Of a DNA stretch of 7,383 bases, positions 1 through 5,454 are shown piece after piece. The stretch lies in the NCBI GenBank assembly GCA_937895975.1, contig CALBLG010000171.1:1-7383 (forward strand), in the 5' to 3' direction. The DNA is from an uncultured Slackia sp. GTDB taxonomy: Bacteria; Actinomycetota; Coriobacteriia; Coriobacteriales; Eggerthellaceae. The position numbers were made by a program, and so were the translations under genes. Below the pieces are notes generated by a model that did no database searches, had not been told where the DNA came from, and saw only the letters and a program-made list of their open reading frames with translations. How positions within the stretch are numbered: the first letter of the stretch is position 1; the number at the start of each line of letters is the position of its first letter.

Positions 1-878
1 ACGGCGGCGGTGCCGCACAGGCCGCACTCGACGAACGCGCCCGAGGCAACCTCGGCCCACTCGACGTAGCGCTCCTCGACGTTCATGCCCAAGTCTTCAG
101 CGACCTGAACGAGCGAACGACGCGTAATGGACGGCAGAATGGAGTTGGTATGCGACTTCGGCACAACGAGCGTGCCATCGGGCTTTACGAACAGGACGTT
201 CGCGCCGCCGGTCTCTTCCACGTAGGTGCGGCTCTCGGAATCGAGGTACAGGTTTTCGGCATAGCCCTGGCGATGCGCTTCCATAATCGGGCGCAGCGAC
301 ATGGCATAGTTCAGGCCGGCCTTGATATTGCCGGTGCCATGAGGGGCTGCACGATCGTATTCGGAAATGCGAATGGTGATGGGCTTCAAGCCGCCCTTGA
401 AGTACGGGCCGACAGGCGTGACCAAAATGCGGAACTGGTATTCGGGAGCGGGAGCAACGCCGATGACATCACCAGAACCAATCATGAACGGGCGAACATA
501 GAGGGTAGCGCCCGAGCCAAACGGCGGAACCCATGCGGCATTCGCTTTAACGACCTGCTTCACGGCCTCAACGAAGCGCTCCTTCGGGAAACCGGGCATC
601 TCCAAGCGCTGGGCCGAGTTGTACATGCGCTCAGCGTTCATATCAGGGCGGAAGCACACGATGGAGCCATCCTCGGTGGTGTACGCCTTCAGGCCCTCGA
701 AAACTTCTTGGCAATAGTGGAAAATGCCGGCGCACTCGGAAAGATGCAGCTCGTGGTCGGTCGTCAGGCCACCTTCATCCCACTCGCCATCTTTCCAATT
801 GGCGACATAGCTGTAATCGGTTTTGCGGTAGCCGAAGTCCAGGCTGCCCCAGTCAAGGTCTTTTTTCTCGACCGTCAT
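1..878 (-). CDS. ilvE: Branched-chain amino acid aminotransferase, partial (C-terminus beyond left edge)
   Basis: This PLP enzyme reversibly transfers the amino group between leucine, isoleucine or valine and 2-oxoglutarate in the cytoplasm, the last step of branched-chain amino acid synthesis. Reverse translation starts MTVEKKDLDWGSLDFGYRK and 292 complete codons are visible. Family landmarks seen by eye are FEGLKAY, the ATLYVRPFMIGSGDVIGV stretch, PVGPYFKGGL, and HGTGNIKAGLNYA with the likely PLP-binding lysine at residue 186. They are followed by LYLDSESRTYVEETGGANVLFV, SILPSITRRSL and CGLCGTAA close to the edge. The pattern fits the longer 'group II' bacterial BCATs of roughly 340-360 residues, so about 50-70 residues are missing. 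The start is supported by AAAAGGAG (884-891) five bases upstream of the ATG. No downstream partner can be seen. A D-amino-acid or aminodeoxychorismate-lyase relative is unlikely given these motifs. Confidence 0.95.
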   Translation of the reverse strand, partial: MTVEKKDLDWGSLDFGYRKTDYSYVANWKDGEWDEGGLTTDHELHLSECAGIFHYCQEVFEGLKAYTTEDGSIVCFRPDMNAERMYNSAQRLEMPGFPKERFVEAVKQVVKANAAWVPPFGSGATLYVRPFMIGSGDVIGVAPAPEYQFRILVTPVGPYFKGGLKPITIRISEYDRAAPHGTGNIKAGLNYAMSLRPIMEAHRQGYAENLYLDSESRTYVEETGGANVLFVKPDGTLVVPKSHTNSILPSITRRSLVQVAEDLGMNVEERYVEWAEVASGAFVECGLCGTAA

Positions 879-883
879 GGTTG

Positions 884-891
884 CTCCTTTT
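884..891 (-). promoter_or_regulatory. Shine-Dalgarno site of ilvE
   Basis: AAAAGGAG on the minus strand, five bases before the ATG at 876-878. It fixes the start of the aminotransferase. Confidence 0.85.
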
Positions 892-902
892 AGTACGAGA
901 TT

Positions 903-913
903 CTTGTTACAAG
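903..913. repeat. Short palindrome upstream of ilvE
   Basis: CTTGTTACAAG is an 11-bp palindrome with one central base, lying 25-35 bp before the ilvE start codon. It could be a small operator in the ilvE leader. It is short enough to occur by chance. Confidence 0.3.
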
Positions 914-1153
914 TACTTTACACCCACGCACTCTTTCACGCTAAAGTCATTTCGCTGGAGCGCGCATTATCCACCCAAACGATAAACGAATTAACATGTC
1001 GGAAACATTCCCCAGGCGTCCCGCAACTCAGTATATCCAGAGTAACGCAAGTCATAAATGCAGTGTTCTCGACTATTTCCCCGCATCCCTAGCAGACGCA
1101 TTCATAAACCCTTCACAATTATTCACCATAGCTAACTTTTTTCCAGAAAGGTG

Positions 1154-1182
1154 TTGACGTAGCAGAAGTTACCCTGTATAAA
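1154..1182 (+). promoter_or_regulatory. Near-consensus sigma70 promoter for the C-rich hairpin RNA
   Basis: The -35 element TTGACG (1154-1159) and the -10 element TATAAA (1177-1182) each match consensus at five of six bases and are separated by exactly 17 bp. The predicted start is about 1189-1190. No ORF with a Shine-Dalgarno site follows on this strand before the convergent transporter gene ends at 1573. The promoter therefore most simply drives a non-coding RNA. Confidence 0.7.
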
Positions 1183-1222
1183 CTTACCCGTGGTTAACAT
1201 CCACCTTGAAAGCGACCGAGAA

Positions 1223-1251
1223 GCTGAGCGGTCATCCCCCTTCCGCTCAGC
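1223..1251 (+). repeat. Hairpin 1, C5 loop
   Basis: A perfect 9-bp stem, GCTGAGCGG (1223-1231) with CCGCTCAGC (1243-1251), closes the 11-nt loop TCATCCCCCTT. The loop is a variant of the CCACCCCCTT loop found in three later hairpins. Confidence 0.75.
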
Positions 1252-1263
1252 GCATCGGGTTCA

Positions 1264-1293
1264 GAAGAAGCCTTCCTCTTCCTTCGCTTCTTC
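1264..1293 (+). repeat. Hairpin 2, pyrimidine-only loop
   Basis: A perfect 8-bp stem, GAAGAAGC (1264-1271) with GCTTCTTC (1286-1293), closes a 14-nt loop made only of C and T (1272-1285). It lacks the C5 tract but could also pair with purine-rich ribosome-binding sites. Confidence 0.7.
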
Positions 1294-1305
1294 AACGTTT
1301 CGCTA

Positions 1306-1373
1306 ATCCGAAAGGCGGGCGGCACGCAAGCGCCCCACCCCCTTGGCGCACGGCCGCCCCGCCGATTCTGGAT
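1306..1373 (+). repeat. Hairpin 3, CCACCCCCTT loop, long two-part stem
   Basis: The inner stem GCGCC (1330-1334) with GGCGC (1345-1349) closes the loop CCACCCCCTT (1335-1344). An outer stem pairs 1314-1323 with 1353-1363, ten pairs with one bulged base at 1357. ATCC (1306-1309) can pair with GGAT (1370-1373) at the base. It shares flanking sequence and architecture with hairpin 4. Confidence 0.7.
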
Positions 1374-1392
1374 GTTGCCGCAACCATCGTTT

Positions 1393-1449
1393 ATCCGAAA
1401 GGCGAGCGACCCCTGCCCCACCCCCTTGGCATGTCGCTTCGCCGAATCT
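1393..1449 (+). repeat. Hairpin 4, CCACCCCCTT loop, sister copy of hairpin 3
   Basis: The inner stem TGCC (1414-1417) with GGCA (1428-1431) closes the loop CCACCCCCTT (1418-1427). The outer stem pairs 1401-1410 with 1433-1443, again ten pairs with one bulge on the 3' side (1438). The left arm begins with ATCCGAAAGGCG, repeated from 1306-1317. The right arm ends CGCCGAATCT, against CGCCGATTCT in hairpin 3. Confidence 0.75.
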
Positions 1450-1467
1450 CCTTAGGGCAATAAGGAG
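1448..1467 (+). repeat. Small hairpin pairing CTCCTTA with TAAGGAG
   Basis: A perfect 7-bp stem, CTCCTTA (1448-1454) with TAAGGAG (1461-1467), closes the loop GGGCAA. One arm has a Shine-Dalgarno sequence and the other its complement. No start codon in a sensible frame follows the Shine-Dalgarno arm. Confidence 0.65.
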
Positions 1468-1475
1468 CACTGACA

Positions 1476-1510
1476 GGAAACGCCGCCCCACCCCCTTGGG
1501 CGGCGTTTCC
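1476..1510 (+). repeat. Hairpin 5, 13-bp perfect stem with CACCCCCTT loop, possible terminator
   Basis: The arms GGAAACGCCGCCC (1476-1488) and GGGCGGCGTTTCC (1498-1510) pair perfectly around CACCCCCTT (1489-1497); with C1488 this is the same CCACCCCCTT loop. It is the strongest hairpin here and lies between the RNA and the convergent transporter gene, so it may end transcription from both sides. No U-tract follows on either strand, so terminator function is uncertain. Confidence 0.7.
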
Positions 1511-1572
1511 GCATTCTGGGCAATTTAAAGCATGATGAAAACGCAGCCGCAATGAGGCGCGCCGACCGTCGC

Positions 1573-3450
1573 TTATTCAGCGAGGCCCCCTAACGCGGCA
1601 TCCATTGCGCTGCGAATTACATCGGAGCGGCTCAGCATGCCGATAATCTTGTCATTGCGCACAACGGGCACTTTCTTCAACTTATGGCTCGAAAGCAGCG
1701 TACACGCTTCTTGCAGCGTGGCGCTTGCGGGAATGCATACGACGCCCTCGGTGGCGATACGGCTCACGGGTTGCGCAATGAGTTCAGCGAGCTTTTCGTC
1801 AAAGGTTTGAGAATTTGCGGCCTCCATCAGCGAATAAGGTCCCGAAATTGCCACATGGTGGTCGGCAAGATAGCGCATGATGTCGCCATCGGAGATGAAG
1901 CCGACGGGCTCGCCTTCTCCATTCACGACGGGCATGCCACTCACTTTGCGATTCACGAGCTCGTGCATGGCTTCGCCCACAAGGGCAGAATCGCGCACGA
2001 CGAAAGGATCGTGCTCCATAATGGAATCGAGCTCGAATTCGTTGGCATCGCCTGTGCCGCCTTGCGCGGAAGCATCACGCTTAATGACGAAACGACAGTA
2101 CATCAAAGCGCCAGCACAGGCCGCAAGTCCCAAAACCGCCGCAACGCACACGGCCGTCGCAAAGCCCTGCGCCGCAGCGGCGCTCTGGGCGGCGCCTTGG
2201 ACAAGGGCTGAAGTTTGCGCAGACGACATAACGCCGATATACAGCGAAGGCCCCACGCAGGCGGCGATTTGCGTGAACGTGGTCATAAGCGCCACGCCGA
2301 AGGGATTCTCGTGCGGCGGCAGCGTGCGCAGTCCCGCCGTCTGCGAAGGCGAGAGCGTCATACCCACACCTATATAAGCAAGCAATGCGGCAACGAAAAT
2401 GGCCGGCAACGACAGACGTGAAGCGAAAACGGCCATGCAGGCAAAGCCGCCAGCGATAAGCGCAAACCCCAAAGGAATGAGCGGCCAGCCGCCGCGTTTA
2501 TCCATCACGCGACCACTGGCAATCGTCGATGCGGCGTTGGCCAGCACGGGCACAAGCATCACCAAACCGGCCGCGAATGCCGTCATGCCGCGCGCGCCCT
2601 CGAAATACAGAGGCAAAAGCACGCTCATCGAGAACGTCGACATGAGCGACACCAGCGCGAACAACGCCGCCGGCCAAAACGTGACGCGACTCATGGGGCC
2701 AAGCCCGATAAGCGGATGGGCGCACGCGTTCTGCCGCACGACGAACAAAGCGGCCGACACGGCGGCCACAACAAGCGCGGCCGCGCCAAGTACAGCATCG
2801 GCAGCGATTTCCGCCAGGCCGAACGACAGAGCGAACAACGCGATGCCCGACAACGCGACCGATGGCATATCCAAATGGGCCTCAACGTTCTGAAGATTCT
2901 TCACGAACACAAGGCCAAGCACCACGAGAATTGCCACCATCACGCATGGCGCGGCAAAAATGGAACGCCATCCAAACCCCGTGACCAGCGCGCCGCACAC
3001 GACAGGCGCGAATGCCGGGCCGAACGTGATGGTGCACCCTCCGATGGACATGTACGTGCCAAGCTTGTTTTTCGGCGTGACGGCCAGAATGGTGTTCATC
3101 ATCATGGGAATATACACGCCCGACCCCGCCGCCTGGATTATGCGGGCAACCACGAGCATGGCGAAGTTGGGCGCCGCCAGACCCAAAAGCGAGCCGGCCA
3201 GCGTCAACGCGCTCGCCGCGAAAAAGAGCGCGCGCAGTTTCACGCGTCTATAAAGAAAAGCCATGCACATGACTACCACGGTCGAGACAATCATGAATCC
3301 CGTTACCAGCCATTGCGCCGTAATGGAATCGACGCCGAACTCGGCCATAATATCGATGAGGCCCATGTTCATCAGATTCTCGTTGAATCCCGTGAGGAAC
3401 GCCCCGCCGTACATTACGGCCAGAAGACAGACCAGTTGTTTTCCCTGCAT
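1573..3450 (-). CDS. MFS efflux-type transporter (DHA2, 14 TM) with C-terminal tandem CBS domains
   Basis: A 625-residue inner-membrane protein. Residues 1 to about 465 hold 14 hydrophobic segments, as in the DHA2 (EmrB/QacA-like) drug:H+ antiporters. They include the TAQWLVTGFM segment of TM2 and a TM5 with FGPAFAPVVCG, close to the antiporter 'motif C' GP signature. Residues about 475-527 and 564-617 form two CBS modules (GMPVVNGEGEPVGFISDGDIMRYL and KKVPVVRNDKIIGMLSRSDVI), which in other proteins bind adenosine nucleotides and gate activity. The fusion suggests an exporter sensitive to cell energy state; the substrate is unknown. The frame is open back to an ATG at 3579. I chose ATG 3448-3450 because AAAAGGAG lies seven bases upstream, and the extra 43 residues are Arg-rich and unlike a transporter N-terminus. 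It lies downstream of the regulator gene on the same strand but has its own 443-bp leader and promoter region. Confidence 0.9.
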   Translation of the reverse strand: MQGKQLVCLLAVMYGGAFLTGFNENLMNMGLIDIMAEFGVDSITAQWLVTGFMIVSTVVVMCMAFLYRRVKLRALFFAASALTLAGSLLGLAAPNFAMLVVARIIQAAGSGVYIPMMMNTILAVTPKNKLGTYMSIGGCTITFGPAFAPVVCGALVTGFGWRSIFAAPCVMVAILVVLGLVFVKNLQNVEAHLDMPSVALSGIALFALSFGLAEIAADAVLGAAALVVAAVSAALFVVRQNACAHPLIGLGPMSRVTFWPAALFALVSLMSTFSMSVLLPLYFEGARGMTAFAAGLVMLVPVLANAASTIASGRVMDKRGGWPLIPLGFALIAGGFACMAVFASRLSLPAIFVAALLAYIGVGMTLSPSQTAGLRTLPPHENPFGVALMTTFTQIAACVGPSLYIGVMSSAQTSALVQGAAQSAAAAQGFATAVCVAAVLGLAACAGALMYCRFVIKRDASAQGGTGDANEFELDSIMEHDPFVVRDSALVGEAMHELVNRKVSGMPVVNGEGEPVGFISDGDIMRYLADHHVAISGPYSLMEAANSQTFDEKLAELIAQPVSRIATEGVVCIPASATLQEACTLLSSHKLKKVPVVRNDKIIGMLSRSDVIRSAMDAALGGLAE

Positions 3451-3457
3451 ACTCGAA

Positions 3458-3465
3458 CTCCTTTT
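3458..3465 (-). promoter_or_regulatory. Shine-Dalgarno site that decides the MFS-CBS start
   Basis: AAAAGGAG on the minus strand, seven bases before ATG 3448-3450. The alternative upstream ATG at 3577-3579 has no comparable site. Confidence 0.85.
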
Positions 3466-3603
3466 GGGCGCACGAAAGCGCCGCTTGCGCGGATACATGC
3501 TAGGCCGGCCTTTACGGCGAGACCTGGCAGCTGGACTTACGTTGTAGAATGCTTGGACGCGCGCGGCGCCAGAATGCATGGCGAACTGCTCACTGCAGAA
3601 TCA

Positions 3604-3633
3604 ATTGTAGCCAAATGGCAAAAACCGCGCCAA
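3604..3633 (-). promoter_or_regulatory. Candidate promoter of the MFS-CBS gene
   Basis: On the minus strand, TTGGCG (3628-3633) and TACAAT (3604-3609) are 18 bp apart. The -10 matches consensus at five of six bases and the -35 at four of six. The predicted start is near 3597, giving a leader of about 147 nt. The GTGCAC palindrome at 3636-3641 sits directly upstream of the weak -35, centred near -41.5. This is where a LuxR-type activator would bind to help polymerase at a promoter with a poor -35. Confidence 0.45.
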
Positions 3634-3635
3634 TA

Positions 3636-3798
3636 GTGCACCGCTTTCGCGATTGAACATCCACAGCGCATCTTCCTAAAATATCCGACCTGGCGTTTTG
3701 CGACAAACAGCCGTGCACGGCTTCCGACAGTCCACCAAAAAGTGCACTAACCCTTCGGTTTTGACCATTTCGGTGCCCAAATACGCCATGTGGTGCAC
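3636..3798. promoter_or_regulatory. Cluster of four GTGCAC palindromes, candidate operators
   Basis: GTGCAC occurs at 3636-3641, 3713-3718, 3742-3747 and 3793-3798. The 3713 copy is the core of a perfect 14-bp palindrome, AGCCGTGCACGGCT (3709-3722). The 3742 and 3793 copies share GTGCACTAA followed by CCT and a T-run, so they look like direct repeats. Elsewhere in the 7.4 kb the hexamer was noticed only at 3033, 5392 and 7138. The position between the regulator gene and the transporter gene suggests binding sites for the adjacent LuxR protein; this is inference. Confidence 0.4.
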
Positions 3799-3835
3799 TA
3801 AGCCTCGCTTTTCTGCCGCTTTGGAAACGAAATGG
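3765..3835. repeat. Nested inverted repeat in the regulator-transporter intergenic region
   Basis: CCATTTCG (3765-3772) pairs with CGAAATGG (3828-3835). Inside it CCAAA (3777-3781) pairs with TTTGG (3820-3824), with a 38-bp interior holding one GTGCAC. Two stems in register suggest a cruciform or RNA structure, or part of a dispersed intergenic element. Function unknown. Confidence 0.4.
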
Positions 3836-3893
3836 GCGAAACGGGACCTGCCAAGCCGCCGAGTTGCCGCGATGCCCACGGTCGAAGGGTTGG

Positions 3894-5363
3894 CTATTGA
3901 ACTTGCGTGCCCTCGAGCAGTTCGATGAGCTCGGCGCGGCTGTGGACGTCCAGCTTTTCGTAGATATGGCGAATGTGGGTACGCACGGTAGCAGACGACA
4001 GCACCAGCTTCTCCTCGATGGATTTCGCGCCATGCCCAGTGGCCCACAGCGTAAACACCTCCGTCTCGCGCGCCGTGAGCCCGTATTTCTGAGCGACGGT
4101 CGCGGTGCGCTCGTCCATGGTGGGCGCCGCAGTTTGCACGCTGGAGCTTTCCGGCGCTGGCATGGGCACGATTTCGCCCTCTTCAACGGGTTCGAACACC
4201 AAGGCGTTGTCGCGGTCCGAGAACATGAAGCCAGCGACGATGACCAGAATCACGATTGAGCTCACACAGAAGGGCATCATCATATCGGGCGCGGCCATAG
4301 CGGCGATTTCACCCGCAGCCATGCCGGCATGGATGGTGCAACGGCCCACGGCGAAAATGAGCAACGCCGCAAGACGCGACGATCGGGCAATCTCGATGAG
4401 CAGTACCCAAGTGATCATATCGATGAACATCGAGCCCGCCGACGCGGCGAAATACGCGGTGGCCGAATCGGGTTCGTTGAAGACGGTAAGTGCCGCCACG
4501 CCCAGCGCGAACAGCGGCGCAGCCGTACGATACAGCGGCCCCAGCTTCAAGCTAGTATGGGGCAGAAAGGCGCTGTATATAAGGAAGAGCGCCGCGAACG
4601 CGAACGTCGAAGCCGAAACGATGAACGGGTCGTGGTATACCGCGGGCGCCTCGGCGCCGGTATAGGTGCGCAGGCCACCGCTGACCACCATGGTAAGCAA
4701 GATGCCGATGAGCGCCCGAGAAGAAAACGGGCCGCACAGCAGGTTTTTCACCTCGGTGCCGCGGCTTTCGCTGGCAGCCGATTCGTGCATACGCAGCGTG
4801 AACGGGTGCGGGCCGCGGTTGGGACACAGCGCCATCATCGCAACCGACGCAAGCGGCAAAAACGCGACGATCACGCCCGAAAGCGGGGCTGGAATAAGCG
4901 ATATCGCGCCATAGAGCGCGCCTGCGAGCATGAACGAGCCCGCCGTAAGGCCGGCAGCCCATCGCGCGTCGAGCGTGCAGAACAAAACGCCCCAGCCAAG
5001 CGCGAGCAACGGCGTGGCAACGCCGGGCAAAATCGCGCCCATGAGAAGCGATGCGGTTGCGTTGGGCACCACTTCGGTCGCATAGAACATCGATCCGAAC
5101 GATGCGACCACGGCCGCCATCCACAGGATGTTCATCGACCGCGTTGCGCCCTCGAGACGTCGATGATTCAAGATTGTCACGATGAAAGTAATGCAGCCAG
5201 CGATACCGGAAAGCACGTGCAGCCACGTGATCGCGGTTTCGTCTCCGTTCGAAAACGACACGACCGTCGCCGAATTGAACGACAGATACACCCACGTCCA
5301 ATAAAGACCGAATCCCAAAAACCAGGCTTTGCTTGCCTGCGTGCGTTGTTCGCTTGTCGCCAA
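3894..5363 (-). CDS. Membrane-embedded LuxR-family transcriptional regulator (12 TM + HTH)
   Basis: A one-component regulator of about 489 residues. The N-terminal four-fifths has about 12 hydrophobic segments, with a longer charged loop between TM6 and TM7, and looks like an MFS-type or seven-plus-TM sensor region. A roughly 25-residue linker follows. The last 70 residues are a LuxR/GerE winged-type HTH: YGLTARETEVFTLWATGHGA, then SSATVRTHIRHIYEKLDVHS and RAELIELL, with the usual recognition-helix pattern. It should sense a ligand in or across the membrane and bind DNA from the membrane face. Such proteins are common in Eggerthellaceae next to reductase and transporter genes. Start: the frame opens at TTG 5376-5378, but GGGGAGG lies six bases before TTG 5361-5363, so I prefer that one; no in-frame ATG or GTG precedes TM1. 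It is divergent to the flavoprotein and upstream of the transporter; both are candidate targets. Confidence 0.88.
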   Translation of the reverse strand: MATSEQRTQASKAWFLGFGLYWTWVYLSFNSATVVSFSNGDETAITWLHVLSGIAGCITFIVTILNHRRLEGATRSMNILWMAAVVASFGSMFYATEVVPNATASLLMGAILPGVATPLLALGWGVLFCTLDARWAAGLTAGSFMLAGALYGAISLIPAPLSGVIVAFLPLASVAMMALCPNRGPHPFTLRMHESAASESRGTEVKNLLCGPFSSRALIGILLTMVVSGGLRTYTGAEAPAVYHDPFIVSASTFAFAALFLIYSAFLPHTSLKLGPLYRTAAPLFALGVAALTVFNEPDSATAYFAASAGSMFIDMITWVLLIEIARSSRLAALLIFAVGRCTIHAGMAAGEIAAMAAPDMMMPFCVSSIVILVIVAGFMFSDRDNALVFEPVEEGEIVPMPAPESSSVQTAAPTMDERTATVAQKYGLTARETEVFTLWATGHGAKSIEEKLVLSSATVRTHIRHIYEKLDVHSRAELIELLEGTQVQ

Positions 5364-5391
5364 GAGCGCCCTCCCCAAGCGTTGGCTTAAT

Positions 5392-5397
5392 GTGCAC
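5392..5397. promoter_or_regulatory. Single GTGCAC palindrome upstream of the LuxR regulator
   Basis: GTGCAC lies about 30 bp before the regulator start, the same hexamer that clusters upstream of the transporter. It could be an autoregulatory site. One hexamer alone is weak evidence. Confidence 0.25.
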
Positions 5398-5454
5398 GTT
5401 ACACTTTATCATGACGAAGTGCGCGCAGTTTTGCCCAGTTATCTCATTTTGTTA

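Larger units (their letters stand above)
879..1150. other. Upstream region of ilvE, no gene seen
   Basis: This AT-richer stretch carries no believable ORF; the 71-codon plus-strand frame at 877-1092 has no Shine-Dalgarno site and overlaps the ilvE start. It holds a small palindrome, CTTGTTACAAG (903-913), just outside the ilvE ribosome site. On the minus strand a possible -10 element TATACT lies at 1030-1035, with only a poor -35 upstream, so an ilvE leader of about 145 nt is possible but not established. A GGGTGGA string on the minus strand recalls a T-box element, but the rest of a T-box was not recognised. Confidence 0.5.
1190..1512 (+). ncRNA. Candidate structured small RNA with multiple C-rich-loop hairpins
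   Basis: About 320 nt would be transcribed from the strong promoter at 1154-1182. Nearly all of it folds into consecutive simple hairpins: a small one at the 5' end (GTGG 1190-1193 with CCAC 1201-1204), then 1223-1251, 1264-1293, 1306-1373, 1393-1449, 1448-1467 and 1476-1510. Four loops contain CCCCCTT, and three of these are exactly CCACCCCCTT, while the stems differ in sequence yet stay paired. Such constant loops on changing stems point to selection on RNA structure. The loop resembles the 16S rRNA anti-Shine-Dalgarno tail (UCACCUCCUU) at eight of ten positions. Actinobacterial 6C RNAs also have C-rich loops, but this RNA is longer and has more hairpins. I do not recognise it as a named family. 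The 85-codon frame inside (1206-1463) begins at TTG without a ribosome site and is proline-rich, so translation looks unlikely. The exact 3' end is uncertain. Confidence 0.55.
3451..3893. other. Regulatory intergenic region between LuxR regulator and MFS-CBS gene
   Basis: This 443-bp stretch has no believable gene. The open frames crossing it (minus strand 3590-4186 and 3676-4047, plus strand 3698-3928) run into the regulator gene in the wrong frame or lack ribosome sites. It contains the transporter leader, a candidate promoter, four GTGCAC palindromes and a nested inverted repeat. No clear intrinsic terminator for the regulator gene was seen. Confidence 0.6.

Noticed and set aside
879..1023. 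Possible T-box leader for ilvE (minus-strand GGGTGGATAATGCGCG resembles the GGGTGGNACCGCG element)
   Set aside because: The match breaks after TGGA, no specifier stem I or competing terminator was seen, and the space is short. Treated as coincidence.
1206..1463. 85-codon plus-strand open frame inside the hairpin array
   Set aside because: It starts at TTG without a Shine-Dalgarno site, the product is proline-rich and low complexity, and its repeats simply translate the hairpin loops. The structural signal explains the sequence better.
1194..1491. Reading the hairpin array on the minus strand as a CsrB-like sponge (G-rich loops AAGGGGGTGG)
   Set aside because: The loops contain GGG instead of the GGA that CsrA binds, and the only minus-strand promoter candidate (TTGCGG / TTTAAA) is much poorer than the forward promoter. 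Not fully excluded.
1306..1510. CRISPR array
   Set aside because: Repeats are only about 15 bp, irregularly spaced (83 and 70 bp), with each unit forming its own long hairpin and no equal-length spacers or cas genes nearby.
3451..3579. Longer N-terminus of the MFS-CBS protein (ATG at 3577-3579, 43 extra residues)
   Set aside because: No good ribosome site there, Arg-rich non-transporter-like sequence, and a strong AAAAGGAG directly before the ATG at 3448-3450.
3676..4047. Minus-strand 123-codon frame crossing the intergenic region
   Set aside because: Its upstream half overlaps the LuxR HTH coding region out of frame, and no ribosome site or recognisable domain was found in the intergenic part.
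4329..5390. 353-codon plus-strand open frame opposite the LuxR gene, and the 306-codon frame at 2716-3636 opposite the transporter
   Set aside because: Both are Arg/His-rich shadows of convincing membrane-protein genes and have no family features.
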